Assembly (NCBI GenBank): GCA_905221345.1
Contig: CAJNCW010000005.1
Coordinates: 62,001 to 126,000, forward strand
Reading direction: 5' to 3'
Origin: a bacterium
GTDB taxonomy: Bacteria > Bacillota > Bacilli > Lactobacillales > Streptococcaceae
DNA: 64,000 bases
Shown: positions 17,312-25,544 of the stretch, one piece after another
Layout of the letters: each line of letters begins with the position of its first letter
How positions within the stretch are numbered: position 1 is the first letter of the stretch
Translations under genes and position numbers: made by a program
Notes under the pieces: model-generated
Told to the model about the DNA's origin: nothing
The model's input: only the letters and a program-made list of their open reading frames with translations
Database searches by the model: none

Positions 17312-17403
17312 AGAAACATGGAAAGAAAATGTAAGGGGTTAAATCATCATAGAATTTAACATAACTTAGAAGATTTCCTATGAAGTAGAAAGGAGTTGGT
17401 AGC

Positions 17404-18333
17404 TTGCCTCTTCGTTCACGTTCTGAACGGCTAATGGGAACAACTATCACCATTTCATTAGTAGATGAACAGGCCGATTGCCTGCTTCAAGGAGCCTTTG
17501 ATTTGCTCAAAGAGCTCGAGTACCGCTTCAACGCCAACAGTCAAGAATCCGAACTGATGGAAATCAACTACCAGGCTGGAATCACACCTGTTAAGGTTCA
17601 TCCTGATCTATTTGAACTGATTGCTCTTGGACTTGAGCATAGCCTAGCTCCATCTAGCCATCTAAACATCAGCATTGGCCCCTTGATTCAAACCTGGCGA
17701 ATCGGATTTGCAGATGCACGGCTTCCAGACTCTAAAGAAATCGAAGCTGTCTTGCCTCTAGTTGACCCGCATTTTATCAAGTTGGATCCGACTAGCTCTA
17801 CTGTCTTTTTAGAGAAGAAAGGAATGAAGCTTGATTTAGGTTGTTTAGCTAAGGGCTATAGTGCAGATAAGGTTGCTCAGTATTTGAAAGAGCACGGTGT
17901 CACCTCTGCCTTGATCAATCTCGGAGGAAATATCCTCACCATCGGGAATAACCAAACCAAGGAAGGGAAAGCCTGGCAAATCGGTATTCAAGATCCGCGA
18001 AATCCTCGTGGCAATCATCTCCTAACCATTCCTGCTTCTAATAAATCCGTTGTCACTTCAGGTATCTATGAACGACACCTGACAGTAGATGGAAAAGACT
18101 ATCACCATATCTTTGATAGTGAGACAGGATTCCCTGTCGAAACCGATCTTGCTAGCCTAACGATTGTCTCTGATAAATCCGTTGATGGTGAGATATGGAC
18201 GACACGCCTTTTCGGAGAACGAAGCGCTTCTATCCTCTGGCAAGTCGAAAGTATAGATGGGATTGAAGCCATCCTCATCGACAAAGAGGGACGCCTTGCT
18301 TGTTCTTCAGGCCTTCAAAATTGTATTATGTAA
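17404..18333 (+). CDS. apbE: FAD:protein FMN transferase, cytoplasmic
   Basis: Transfers FMN from FAD to a Ser/Thr in target proteins. The 309-residue protein starts at a TTG codon (17404), with AAAGGAGTTGG upstream. Family motifs: LMGTTITISL near the start, DLGCLAKGYSADKVAQYL, ALINLGGNILTIG, and DGKDYHHIFDSETGFPVETD. There is no signal peptide or lipobox, unlike most exported ApbE proteins, so it should act in the cytoplasm. It is first in an operon with two FMN reductases, the second of which has ApbE target motifs in its tail. Promoter under a cre site. Confidence 0.92.
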   Translation: MPLRSRSERLMGTTITISLVDEQADCLLQGAFDLLKELEYRFNANSQESELMEINYQAGITPVKVHPDLFELIALGLEHSLAPSSHLNISIGPLIQTWRIGFADARLPDSKEIEAVLPLVDPHFIKLDPTSSTVFLEKKGMKLDLGCLAKGYSADKVAQYLKEHGVTSALINLGGNILTIGNNQTKEGKAWQIGIQDPRNPRGNHLLTIPASNKSVVTSGIYERHLTVDGKDYHHIFDSETGFPVETDLASLTIVSDKSVDGEIWTTRLFGERSASILWQVESIDGIEAILIDKEGRLACSSGLQNCIM

Positions 18334-18351
18334 AAAGAGAAAGGAAATCTC

Positions 18352-18957
18352 ATGCTAAAACTTATTGCCATTGTTGGAACGAACTCTAAACGTTCTACAA
18401 ACCGCCAGTTGCTCCAATACATGCAAAAACACTTTGCTGATAAAGCTGAAATTGAACTCGTTGAAATCAAGGACATCCCTGTTTTCAACAAACCAGCAGA
18501 TAAACTTCTTCCTGCTGAAATTCTTGAAATTGCAGCCAAAATCGAAGCATCTGATGGTGTGATTATCGGTACTCCTGAGTACGACCACTCTATCCCTGCA
18601 GTTTTGATGAGCGCTCTTGCTTGGCTATCTTACGGTATCTACCCACTTTTGAACAAACCAATCATGATCACTGGTGCTTCTTACGGTACACTTGGTTCAT
18701 CTCGTGCCCAATTGCAGCTTCGTCAAATCTTGAACGCTCCTGAAATTAAGGCAAATGTTCTTCCAGATGAATTCTTGCTTTCACACTCTCTTCAAGCATT
18801 TAACCCAAGTGGCGATTTAGTTGACCTTGATGTCATCAAGAAATTGGATGCCATCTTTGATGACTTCCGTATCTTTGTGAAGATTACTGAAAAATTGCGC
18901 AATGCACAAGAATTGCTTCGCAAAGACGCAGAAGAATTTGACTGGGAAAATTTGTAA
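18352..18957 (+). CDS. NAD(P)H-dependent FMN reductase, stand-alone
   Basis: A 201-residue flavodoxin-fold reductase. It opens LKLIAIVGTNSKRSTNRQLL, the phosphate loop for FMN, and has GVIIGTPEYDHSIPAVLMSALAWLS and GASYGTLGSSRAQLQLRQIL, typical of the NADPH-dependent FMN/azo reductases. It has no flavinylation-like tail, ending AEEFDWENL. It is 18 bases downstream of apbE, with its own GAAAGGA site, and 17 bases upstream of a larger paralogue. Confidence 0.88.
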   Translation: MLKLIAIVGTNSKRSTNRQLLQYMQKHFADKAEIELVEIKDIPVFNKPADKLLPAEILEIAAKIEASDGVIIGTPEYDHSIPAVLMSALAWLSYGIYPLLNKPIMITGASYGTLGSSRAQLQLRQILNAPEIKANVLPDEFLLSHSLQAFNPSGDLVDLDVIKKLDAIFDDFRIFVKITEKLRNAQELLRKDAEEFDWENL

Positions 18958-18974
18958 GATAGGAGACCGAAAGA

Positions 18975-20219
18975 ATGAAATTTGTTGGACTTGTTGGATC
19001 AAACTACGATCAATCATATAACCGCAAACTCTTGGAATTTATCCGTCGCAATTTCAAATTCAAATTTGAATTAGAAGTTCTTGAAATCGACGAAGTTCCA
19101 ATGTTTAACCAAGACGAAAAATGGGACGAAAGTTTCCAATTGCGTTTCTTGTATAACAAAATTACACGTGCTGATGGTGTCATTATCGCCACTCCTGAGC
19201 ACAACCACACTATCTCAGCTTCACTCAAATCTGTGCTTGAATGGCTTTCATACGAAGTTCATCCATTTGAAAACAAGCCTGTTATGATTGTGGGAGCATC
19301 ATACTACGACCAAGGAACATCACGTGCCCAAGTTCACCTTCGTAAAATCCTTGACGCTCCAGGTGTTAATGCCTACACGCTTCCAGGTAACGAATTTCTT
19401 CTTGGTAAAGCTAAGGAAGCTTTTGATAACGACGGAAATATCACCAACGAAGGAACTGTTAAATTCCTTGAAACTTGCTTAGATAACTTTGTAAAATACG
19501 TAGGAGTCGTTTCGAAATTGAAAAAACCAAAACCAATCGAACCAGAAGACTTGGATTGTGGAAAACCAATTGCTACAACCATTACAGAAGTTGATCCTGA
19601 CGATCCAGAATGGGTAGAAAAAGTTGCTGCAATCACTGGAGCTGTTTCTGGTGATACCTATGTCAAGTTGGACCACGGTATCCTGACAGTTAACCAAATC
19701 GATATGTTCTTGAAAGCTATGCCATTTGAATTGACATATGCTGACGACAACAACCAATTCCTCTACTACAACAACGCTCACCAAGATCCAGACACCATGT
19801 TTGCCAAACGTGTGCCACCTCAATCAGGTAACCGTATGTCGACTGTTCATAATTCTCTTCCACCAGCACGTATGAAGAATGTAGAGTGGGTTATCGGAAC
19901 ACTTCGTAACGGAAACCAAGAATATGTCCGTACTATCGTTCCAGGTTCTCCTGCAGGTGTTATCAACACTCACAACTACCAAGCTATGTACTATCCTGAT
20001 GGATCATACGCTGGTATCAATGAAATCGTCTTTAACTTCCAACCATGGCTTGACTGGTACCTAAAAGAAACTGGTCAACGTTTGGTAGGCGGTAGCGGTC
20101 CATTCGCTCCTGCTGCTGGAGGTCATGGAGACGCCGATGCTACTTCTGGCGCTTCTGATTCAGGGGATGCTGGAGGCCACGGTGGTGACGCTGACGCTAC
20201 TTCTGGCGCAAGCAACTAA
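18975..20219 (+). CDS. FMN reductase fused to a PAS-like domain and a tandem flavinylation tail
   Basis: A 414-residue fusion. Residues 1-180 are a flavodoxin-like NAD(P)H:FMN reductase closely similar to the preceding protein (LVGSNYDQSYNRKLL, GVIIATPEHNHTISASL). Residues about 215-370 resemble the DUF438/PAS family (HGILTVNQIDMFLKAMPFEL, then YADDNNQFLYYN). The last 45 residues are Gly/Ala/His/Asp-rich with two near repeats ending DATSGAS (Asp388-Ser394 and Asp407-Ser413). This fits the ApbE target consensus Dxx(S/T)GA(S/T). With apbE two genes upstream, covalent FMN on Ser394 and Ser413 is likely. No export signal. Confidence 0.88.
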   Translation: MKFVGLVGSNYDQSYNRKLLEFIRRNFKFKFELEVLEIDEVPMFNQDEKWDESFQLRFLYNKITRADGVIIATPEHNHTISASLKSVLEWLSYEVHPFENKPVMIVGASYYDQGTSRAQVHLRKILDAPGVNAYTLPGNEFLLGKAKEAFDNDGNITNEGTVKFLETCLDNFVKYVGVVSKLKKPKPIEPEDLDCGKPIATTITEVDPDDPEWVEKVAAITGAVSGDTYVKLDHGILTVNQIDMFLKAMPFELTYADDNNQFLYYNNAHQDPDTMFAKRVPPQSGNRMSTVHNSLPPARMKNVEWVIGTLRNGNQEYVRTIVPGSPAGVINTHNYQAMYYPDGSYAGINEIVFNFQPWLDWYLKETGQRLVGGSGPFAPAAGGHGDADATSGASDSGDAGGHGGDADATSGASN

Positions 20220-20225
20220 GAAACC

Positions 20226-20257
20226 AAAAAGGAGCCACTTGGCTCCTTCTTTTTTAT
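20226..20257 (+). terminator. apbE operon terminator
   Basis: Stem AAGGAGCC/GGCTCCTT, loop ACTT, followed by a T-rich run. Confidence 0.88.
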
Positions 20258-20260
20258 TGC

Positions 20261-20300
20261 AAAAGAAAGGGGGATTGTAAATCATCTACAAACCCCTTTC
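20261..20300 (-). terminator. glyQS-DUF896 operon terminator
   Basis: Outer stem GAAAGGGG/CCCCTTTC with an inner TTGTA/TACAA stem, and TTTT on the minus strand. It begins 4 bases past the DUF896 stop. Confidence 0.6.
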
Positions 20301-20303
20301 ATT

Positions 20304-20561
20304 TTATGAGTTGGGATCATCTAAACTACGACCGTGCAAACCTTTTTCACGTTGTACCTGACGTAGTTTTTCTGGTGTGACGTCATTTCCTTCCTCGTCC
20401 ACAATTTTAATTCCTTCAATGTGGTGACGAACAGAACGACGATAGCCTTCGATATACTCTTCACGAAGTTTAGCTTGTTCCACTTTTTCAGCAGAAGTTA
20501 AGCCTTCTGTTTTTTTCTTTTTAGCAAGTTCGTTGATACGAGCGATTTTTTTCGGATCCAT
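20304..20561 (-). CDS. DUF896 (YnzC-family) small cytoplasmic protein
   Basis: An 85-residue charged helical protein, [22 protein letters not shown] at the start, as in the YnzC family. It has two N-terminal helices and a C-terminal [11 protein letters not shown] tail. It follows glyS by about 40 bases and is probably the last gene of the T-box operon. AAGGAGAAG precedes the ATG. Function unknown. Confidence 0.88.
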   Translation of the reverse strand: MDPKKIARINELAKKKKTEGLTSAEKVEQAKLREEYIEGYRRSVRHHIEGIKIVDEEGNDVTPEKLRQVQREKGLHGRSLDDPNS

Positions 20562-20602
20562 TTCTTCTCCTTTGTGATAAGTTACAGTCCGTTCGACTGA
20601 GT

Positions 20603-22639
20603 TTATTTCGTATTGATTTGGTTGAAACGAGCAAGTTTAGCTGCTTTCTTGGTTAATTGCGACAAGATAGCCAAACGATTTTGTCGAACAGTCTGATCTT
20701 CAGCCATTACCATGGTATTTTCAAAGAAAGCATCAATAATTGGGCTAAGCGCAAAGAGTTGTTCTAATTGCTGGCTTGCAGTTCCTGACAAAACGAGTGA
20801 TTCTACTGCTTCTGCCAAGGCTTTCTCTTCTTCATTCTCAAAGAGTGCAGGATCAACAGTATCAGTTCCTTCGGCTTTTTCAGCTAAGTTGAAAGCACGT
20901 GATAGGGATTCGACAGACGATTTGAAATCTTCTTTCTTGCTTGCTTCTACAAGAGCACTTGCTGCTTCTAGCATATCTGCCACAACAAAGTTTGAACTTG
21001 CAAGGACTGCTTCCTTAATGTCTTTTGGAGTAGAACCCATCATCTTATCAACGCGAGCCTTGATAAAGTCCATAACCTCTGCTTTATTTTCATAAGTCAA
21101 GCTGTCAAATTTCAAACTGTAAAGGCTATCGATCAGCTCATCCATAGCAATGTGCCAACCAAAGGCATCCAAGATACGAACCACACCTTGCGTCGCACGA
21201 CGAAGGGCATAAGGGTCGTTAGAACCTGATGGAATCAAACCTACTGAGAAGAAACTCAAAATTGTATCCAATTTGTCTGCAATGGCTAGAATGGCTCCAA
21301 CCTTGCTCTCTGGAAGAGCTCCGTCAGCTGATGTAGGCATGTAGTGTTCACGAATAGCAGCCGCAACTACTGGAGTTTCTCCAGCAAGAAGGGCATATTT
21401 CTCACCCATAATACCTTGGAGTTCATCAAACTCACCAACCATACCCGTCAACAAGTCAAACTTGTAAATAGCTGCTGCGCGAGCTAGATCAACCGTTTCA
21501 TCCACTGATAAACCAGCTTTTTCTGCCAAGAGAATGGCAATCTGCCCCGTACGAATCATGTGTTCACGAAGAGAACCAATCTTTTCGTGGAAGGTCACAT
21601 GGTTCAATTTTTCAACAAGGTCAGAAATAACCAATTTTTGGTCTTCACGCCAGAAGAATTCTCCGTCTTCTAAACGTGCTACCAAGACTTTTTCATTTCC
21701 CTTGATGACATTTTCCAAATGCTCTGCGTTTCCGTTACGGACTGAAATGAAGTTTGGCAAGAGCTTGCCATCTTGATCACGAACAACGAAGTAACGTTGG
21801 TGTTCTTTCATCGAAGTCACCAAAACTTCTTCTGGAACTTCAAGGTATTTGGCATCAAAACTTCCCATAAAGGCAGTTGGGTATTCAACCAAGTTCAAGA
21901 CTTCGTTCAGCAAGTCGGCATCAATTTCGATATGTACGCCATGTTCAGCTTCGATTGCCTTGATTTGGTCAATAATCATTTGCTCACGTTCACGTGGATC
22001 CGCTATTACAAACTGTACACGAAGGTCTTCTTCATAGCTCAATGCTGACTGAATCTTGGTTTCTTGTCCCAAGAAACGATGACCGCGACTCACACGACCG
22101 CCCTTGATATCAAGGAAATCCAAATCAAACTCTTGCTCATCCAAGAGAACAGTCAAAGTGTGTACAGGGCGGATATATTCAAAAGTGTTGTTAGCCCAGT
22201 GCATGCTGACAGGGAAAGTTAGTGACTTCAAGACGTCTACAACGCTAGGAACAATGGATTCAACTGGTTGGCCCACTTCTTCCTTGGTAACATAGACATA
22301 TTCTTCACCCTTGATTTCACGGAATTCAATATCTTCAACCGTCAAGCCTTTTCCACGGACAAATCCTTGAGCTGCTTTGGTGAAGTTTCCATCATTATCC
22401 AAGGCGATTTTCTTTGCTGGTCCCTTGAAATCTTCTGTCAAATCAGACTGTTTGTCTGCAAGACCAGTCACACGAACAGCCAAACGGCGTGGTGTTGAGA
22501 AGGTTTGAATGGCTTCAAAAGAAAGACGATTTTCCTTGAGGAAGGCTGCCATTTTTTCACCTAGTTGTTTTTCGCTTGGAGTTACTACATAGGCTGGTAA
22601 CTCTTCAAGGCCGAGTTCTACTAATAAGTTTTTTGTCAT
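20603..22639 (-). CDS. glyS: Glycyl-tRNA synthetase, beta subunit
   Basis: A 678-residue beta chain of the alpha2beta2 glycyl-tRNA synthetase, which binds and charges tRNA-Gly together with GlyQ. The N-terminus [14 protein letters not shown] and the HD-like middle region with [20 protein letters not shown] and [15 protein letters not shown] are diagnostic. Separated from glyQ by about 210 bases of hairpin-rich sequence. Confidence 0.96.
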   Translation of the reverse strand: MTKNLLVELGLEELPAYVVTPSEKQLGEKMAAFLKENRLSFEAIQTFSTPRRLAVRVTGLADKQSDLTEDFKGPAKKIALDNDGNFTKAAQGFVRGKGLTVEDIEFREIKGEEYVYVTKEEVGQPVESIVPSVVDVLKSLTFPVSMHWANNTFEYIRPVHTLTVLLDEQEFDLDFLDIKGGRVSRGHRFLGQETKIQSALSYEEDLRVQFVIADPREREQMIIDQIKAIEAEHGVHIEIDADLLNEVLNLVEYPTAFMGSFDAKYLEVPEEVLVTSMKEHQRYFVVRDQDGKLLPNFISVRNGNAEHLENVIKGNEKVLVARLEDGEFFWREDQKLVISDLVEKLNHVTFHEKIGSLREHMIRTGQIAILLAEKAGLSVDETVDLARAAAIYKFDLLTGMVGEFDELQGIMGEKYALLAGETPVVAAAIREHYMPTSADGALPESKVGAILAIADKLDTILSFFSVGLIPSGSNDPYALRRATQGVVRILDAFGWHIAMDELIDSLYSLKFDSLTYENKAEVMDFIKARVDKMMGSTPKDIKEAVLASSNFVVADMLEAASALVEASKKEDFKSSVESLSRAFNLAEKAEGTDTVDPALFENEEEKALAEAVESLVLSGTASQQLEQLFALSPIIDAFFENTMVMAEDQTVRQNRLAILSQLTKKAAKLARFNQINTK

Positions 22640-22850
22640 ATTTTTTCTCCGAAAAGTATCTTTTTATTTTCCAGTTTGCCTTATGTGATTGGCACGCAAG
22701 CAACCAACTTCGTTGTTTCATTGCTAAAATTGGAGCCGAAAGTCTCCAATTTTGCCTAGTATCCTTAGCTTCACCAAGGATACCTTCATCACTACGGCAA
22801 CTGGCTCAAGGCTCACTCTGTTCGCCCATTTTCGTAATTTGTCACTCTCT
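22640..22850 (-). repeat. Hairpin chain between glyQ and glyS
   Basis: No complete gene. On the minus strand three hairpins follow one another: GTATCCTT/AAGGATAC, AAAATTGGAG/CTCCAATTTT (10 bp), and GCAA-CAAC/GTTG-TTGC. None has a proper U run, so they do not look like terminators. The GC content looks higher than that of the flanks. It could be a small insertion element or a structured processing/attenuation region. Confidence 0.45.
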
Positions 22851-23768
22851 TTATTCTGCATCTTCTGCTAAGAGTTTAGCTCGTGTTGCTTCATCTAAAA
22901 GTGGGTAGCCTAGGCGTTTGCGTTCTGCGACAAAGGTTTTGGCTACGACACGGGCCAAGTTACGGATACGGGCGATATAGCCTGCGCGCTCAGTTACGGA
23001 TACGGCACCACGCGCATCAAGTAGGTTAAAGGTGTGTGAACATTTGAGAACATAGTCATAGGCAGGGTGAACCAAGCCTTCTTCCAAGGCACGACCAGCC
23101 TCTTTTTCAAATTTATCAAAGTTTTCCAGCAACATTTCTTGATCCGAAATTTCAAACGAATATTTTGAGTGCTCGTACTCAGGTTGGATAAAGATTTCTC
23201 CGTATTTTACACCATCAGCCCACTCGATATCATAGACAGAGTCTACTTCTTGGATATAAGAAGCCAAGCGCTCCAAACCATAGGTGACTTCCGCAGTAAC
23301 AGGACCTGTTGTCAATCCACCTACTTGTTGGAAATAAGTAAACTGAGTGATTTCCATCCCATCAAGCCAAACTTCCCATCCAAGACCAGCTGAACCAGTC
23401 GATGGGTTTTCCCAGTTGTCCTCAACAAAACGAATATCGTGCTCCAAAGGATTGATACCCAATTTTTCCAAAGACTCAAGGTAAAGTTCCTGGATATTTG
23501 ATGGAGAAGGCTTCATAACCACTTGGAATTGGTGGTGTTGGTATAGACGATTCGGGTTTTCCCCGTAACGACCGTCAGCAGGACGACGTGATGGCTCTAC
23601 ATAAGCCGCATTCCATGGCTCAGGCCCGATAGCACGAAGGAAAGTGTAAGGACTCATCGTTCCCGCACCTTTCTCATTGTCATAAGCCTGCATGAGCATA
23701 CAACCTTGGTCATTCCAAAATTGTTGCAAAGTCAAAATAATTTCTTGAAATGTTAATTTCTTAGACAT
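22851..23768 (-). CDS. glyQ: Glycyl-tRNA synthetase, alpha subunit
   Basis: A 305-residue alpha chain from the ATG at 23768 ([23 protein letters not shown]), preceded by AAGGAG. The in-frame start at 23834 lies inside a hairpin insert. It carries class II motifs and YEMGAGTMSP-type and [21 protein letters not shown] blocks typical of GlyQ. In a T-box controlled operon with the GFA protein, glyS and DUF896. Confidence 0.96.
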   Translation of the reverse strand: MSKKLTFQEIILTLQQFWNDQGCMLMQAYDNEKGAGTMSPYTFLRAIGPEPWNAAYVEPSRRPADGRYGENPNRLYQHHQFQVVMKPSPSNIQELYLESLEKLGINPLEHDIRFVEDNWENPSTGSAGLGWEVWLDGMEITQFTYFQQVGGLTTGPVTAEVTYGLERLASYIQEVDSVYDIEWADGVKYGEIFIQPEYEHSKYSFEISDQEMLLENFDKFEKEAGRALEEGLVHPAYDYVLKCSHTFNLLDARGAVSVTERAGYIARIRNLARVVAKTFVAERKRLGYPLLDEATRAKLLAEDAE

Positions 23769-23940
23769 TGAATACTCCTTAATAAAAAATAATTTCTTGC
23801 GACACGAGTCTGCCTCGTCGATTATACGAGGCAAGACGAGTTAGTACTGCGTCTAGCTCAGCACCCTAGTGCTGAGCGTGGGGCAGTCCGACTGTAAGGA
23901 GGTCTATGCCACTGACGCAGTGGAAAGTCAATTTTTTAAA
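23769..23940 (-). repeat. Hairpin-rich insert before glyQ
   Basis: Contains the hairpins CACTG/CAGTG, GCTCAGCAC-TAGG-GTGCTGAGC (9 bp) and GCCTCGT/ACGAGGC. Its upstream edge carries a diverged copy of the glyQ ribosome-binding site and first codons, so it looks like an insertion flanked by duplicated target sequence. I could not match it to BOX, RUP or SPRITE from memory. Confidence 0.45.
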
Positions 23941-23943
23941 CAT
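23866..23943 (-). CDS. 25-aa reading frame beginning like glyQ
   Basis: The frame starts MFKKLTFHCV and ends GLPHAQH with a TAG inside a hairpin. It has a strong AAAGGAG site. Its first codons match the glyQ start (AAGGAGTA..CAATG..TAA.AAATT.AC.TT). It may be a leader peptide or a relic of the glyQ start left by an insertion. Confidence 0.35.
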   Translation of the reverse strand: MFKKLTFHCVSGIDLLTVGLPHAQH

Positions 23944-23978
23944 TGTTTACTCCTTTAGTTTATATTATCTTTTTAAAT

Positions 23979-24350
23979 TTATTTATCAAGCAACCAAGAA
24001 AAAGCTGGGTCCTGAAAAATATGACGTTTGGGAACCGTTTGTAAATTCTGATCGCATTCGTCTATTGTACCTAATTTCAAAGCACAAACTTCTGGTACAT
24101 CTTCTTGAATAGTGAAAATTTGACTATGACAGTTCTGGCAGTAGTAGCGTTGTTTCCCTGGAGATGAACTATAGATAACCAACTGTTCTTTTCCATGCAA
24201 TACTAGGTTTTTACTGCTAACTTTGGCATTCACTGTATAAGCAGATGCAGTTGCTTTCCGACAGAATGAGCAATGGCAAAAAACTAATTCCGACAATTTC
24301 TCATCTAAAGTGTAGGTGACTGCTTTACATAAACAAGATCCTTTAAGCAT
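23979..24350 (-). CDS. GFA / CENP-V-type zinc-binding protein
   Basis: A 123-residue protein of the GFA family, named for glutathione-dependent formaldehyde-activating enzyme. Zinc ligands are visible as GSCLCKAV, FCHCSFCRK and CQNCHSQIF. Streptococci mostly lack the methylotrophic formaldehyde pathway, so the family name should not be taken as function. It is first in the message controlled by the glycine T-box, ahead of glyQ. AAAGGAG lies upstream of the ATG. Confidence 0.85.
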   Translation of the reverse strand: MLKGSCLCKAVTYTLDEKLSELVFCHCSFCRKATASAYTVNAKVSSKNLVLHGKEQLVIYSSSPGKQRYYCQNCHSQIFTIQEDVPEVCALKLGTIDECDQNLQTVPKRHIFQDPAFSWLLDK

Positions 24351-24375
24351 TGTGCTCCTTTCTACTTAGGCATTA

Positions 24376-24575
24376 GACGAAATTCAAAAAGAACCGAATT
24401 TCAACACCCAAGCCTTGCGACTAGGGGCGTCAGAAACGCGGTTCCACCCTAATTTATTACTTCATTGTTTTTTAAAAAATACAACAGAAAGCGCCAGCTC
24501 CTTACCTTGTCCTACTTGGCTCCCACTATCCCAAGCTCGCTTGAAGAACGCCATAAGACTTTCTTTCTTGTTGAT
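24376..24575 (-). promoter_or_regulatory. Glycine T-box riboswitch
   Basis: The leader contains the T-box AGGGTGGAACCGCG (24450-24437). Upstream is a stem I with the conserved GCGAGC..GGGATAGTGGGAGCC region. The base of stem I (AGAAAG/CTTTCT) leaves GGC (24495-24493) on its 3' side as the specifier codon, i.e. glycine. A terminator-like hairpin with loop GCAA follows the T-box. Uncharged tRNA-Gly should permit read-through into the GFA-glyQ-glyS operon. Confidence 0.88.
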
Positions 24576-24576
24576 T

Positions 24577-24605
24577 ATTATATCAGAAAGAGAGAAAATT
24601 TACAA
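24577..24605 (-). promoter_or_regulatory. Promoter of T-box operon
   Basis: TTGTAA (24605-24600), a 17-base spacer, TATAAT (24582-24577) preceded by TGA. Confidence 0.82.
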
Positions 24606-24621
24606 TTCTTTTTCTTACTTT

Positions 24622-25464
24622 CTAAAAATCCATCTCATCCACACGAGGTGCGCCAGAAATCACTGAAATCGTCTTTAAGATCTCTCGCTCTTCTTTGCTG
24701 AGTTCAATCCCAAAACAATCAAGATTACTCTGGATGCGAGAGGCTGTTACTGACTTAGGTAACGGTAAAAACTCTTCTGCCAAACTCCAAGCCAAGGCAA
24801 TTTGAGCAACTGATTTTCCATGCTTATCAGCAATTTCTTGGACTTCTTTCTTATCAAACAATTCTCCTTGCCCAAAAGGTCCCCAAGCCTCTAAGAGAAT
24901 TCCTTTCTCTTTACAGTAGGCAACTACTTCCTCTTGATAAACCCCTGGCGCTAAGCGCACCTGATTGGCCGCTGGAACGACTCTTGCTGTCTCAAGTAAG
25001 GCATCCAAATGATGGGGAAGGAAATTACTAACGCCGATAGCACGGATTTTGCCTTCTTGGTAAAGGTCCTCCATCGCTCTCCAGACTTCAGCATTACGAG
25101 TTTTCCATTCGTCATTTTCTCTTAGTGGTTTTGGATTTGGCCAATGGATAAGGTACAAGTCTAGATAATCCAATCCCAGTTTTTCCATTGATTCCTCAAA
25201 AGCATGGCGAGCTTCTTCATAGCTGTGATTGGTATTCCAAAGTTTGGTCGTTACAAAAATTTCTTGTCGTGGAATACCGCTATCTCGAATAGCACGGCCA
25301 ACGCTCTCCTCATTTTTATAGATAGCTGCAGTATCGATATGACGATAGCCAGCCTTTAAGGCTTCTAAAACGGCTTGGTAGGCCACCTCTCCATTTTCAG
25401 CTTTCCATGTTCCAAATCCTAGAACAGGAATTGAAACTCCATTATTTAACGTATATGATTTCAT
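24622..25464 (-). CDS. Aldo/keto reductase
   Basis: A 280-residue NADPH-dependent aldo/keto reductase of the 2,5-diketo-gluconate reductase type. The start is LNNGVSIPVLGFGTWKA. Catalytic tetrad members are in HIDTAAIYKNE (Asp, Tyr), VTTKLWN (Lys) and YLIHWPNP (His). The C-terminal cofactor site is LPLPKSVTASRIQSN. Between pgdA and the T-box operon; physiological substrate unknown. Confidence 0.92.
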   Translation of the reverse strand: MKSYTLNNGVSIPVLGFGTWKAENGEVAYQAVLEALKAGYRHIDTAAIYKNEESVGRAIRDSGIPRQEIFVTTKLWNTNHSYEEARHAFEESMEKLGLDYLDLYLIHWPNPKPLRENDEWKTRNAEVWRAMEDLYQEGKIRAIGVSNFLPHHLDALLETARVVPAANQVRLAPGVYQEEVVAYCKEKGILLEAWGPFGQGELFDKKEVQEIADKHGKSVAQIALAWSLAEEFLPLPKSVTASRIQSNLDCFGIELSKEEREILKTISVISGAPRVDEMDF

Positions 25465-25490
25465 ATTTTTTCCTTTCTATGTGAAGAAAA

Positions 25491-25536
25491 TCTAAAGAAA
25501 CAAAGTCCTGATTATCAGCACATTTGCTTCTTTAGA
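25491..25536 (-). terminator. Hairpin after pgdA
   Basis: Long imperfect stem TCTAAAGAA.CAAA / TTTG.TTCTTTAGA with an inner CTGATAATCAG, then TTTTC on the minus strand. Confidence 0.5.
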
Positions 25537-25544
25537 TTTTAAAA

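Larger units (their letters stand above)
17094..17403. other. Divergent regulatory region between nox and apbE
   Basis: No gene is visible. It holds two outward promoters, each with a cre-like element at the same position relative to its -35/-10, separated by an AT-rich centre. The apbE leader is about 85 bases long. Confidence 0.7.
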
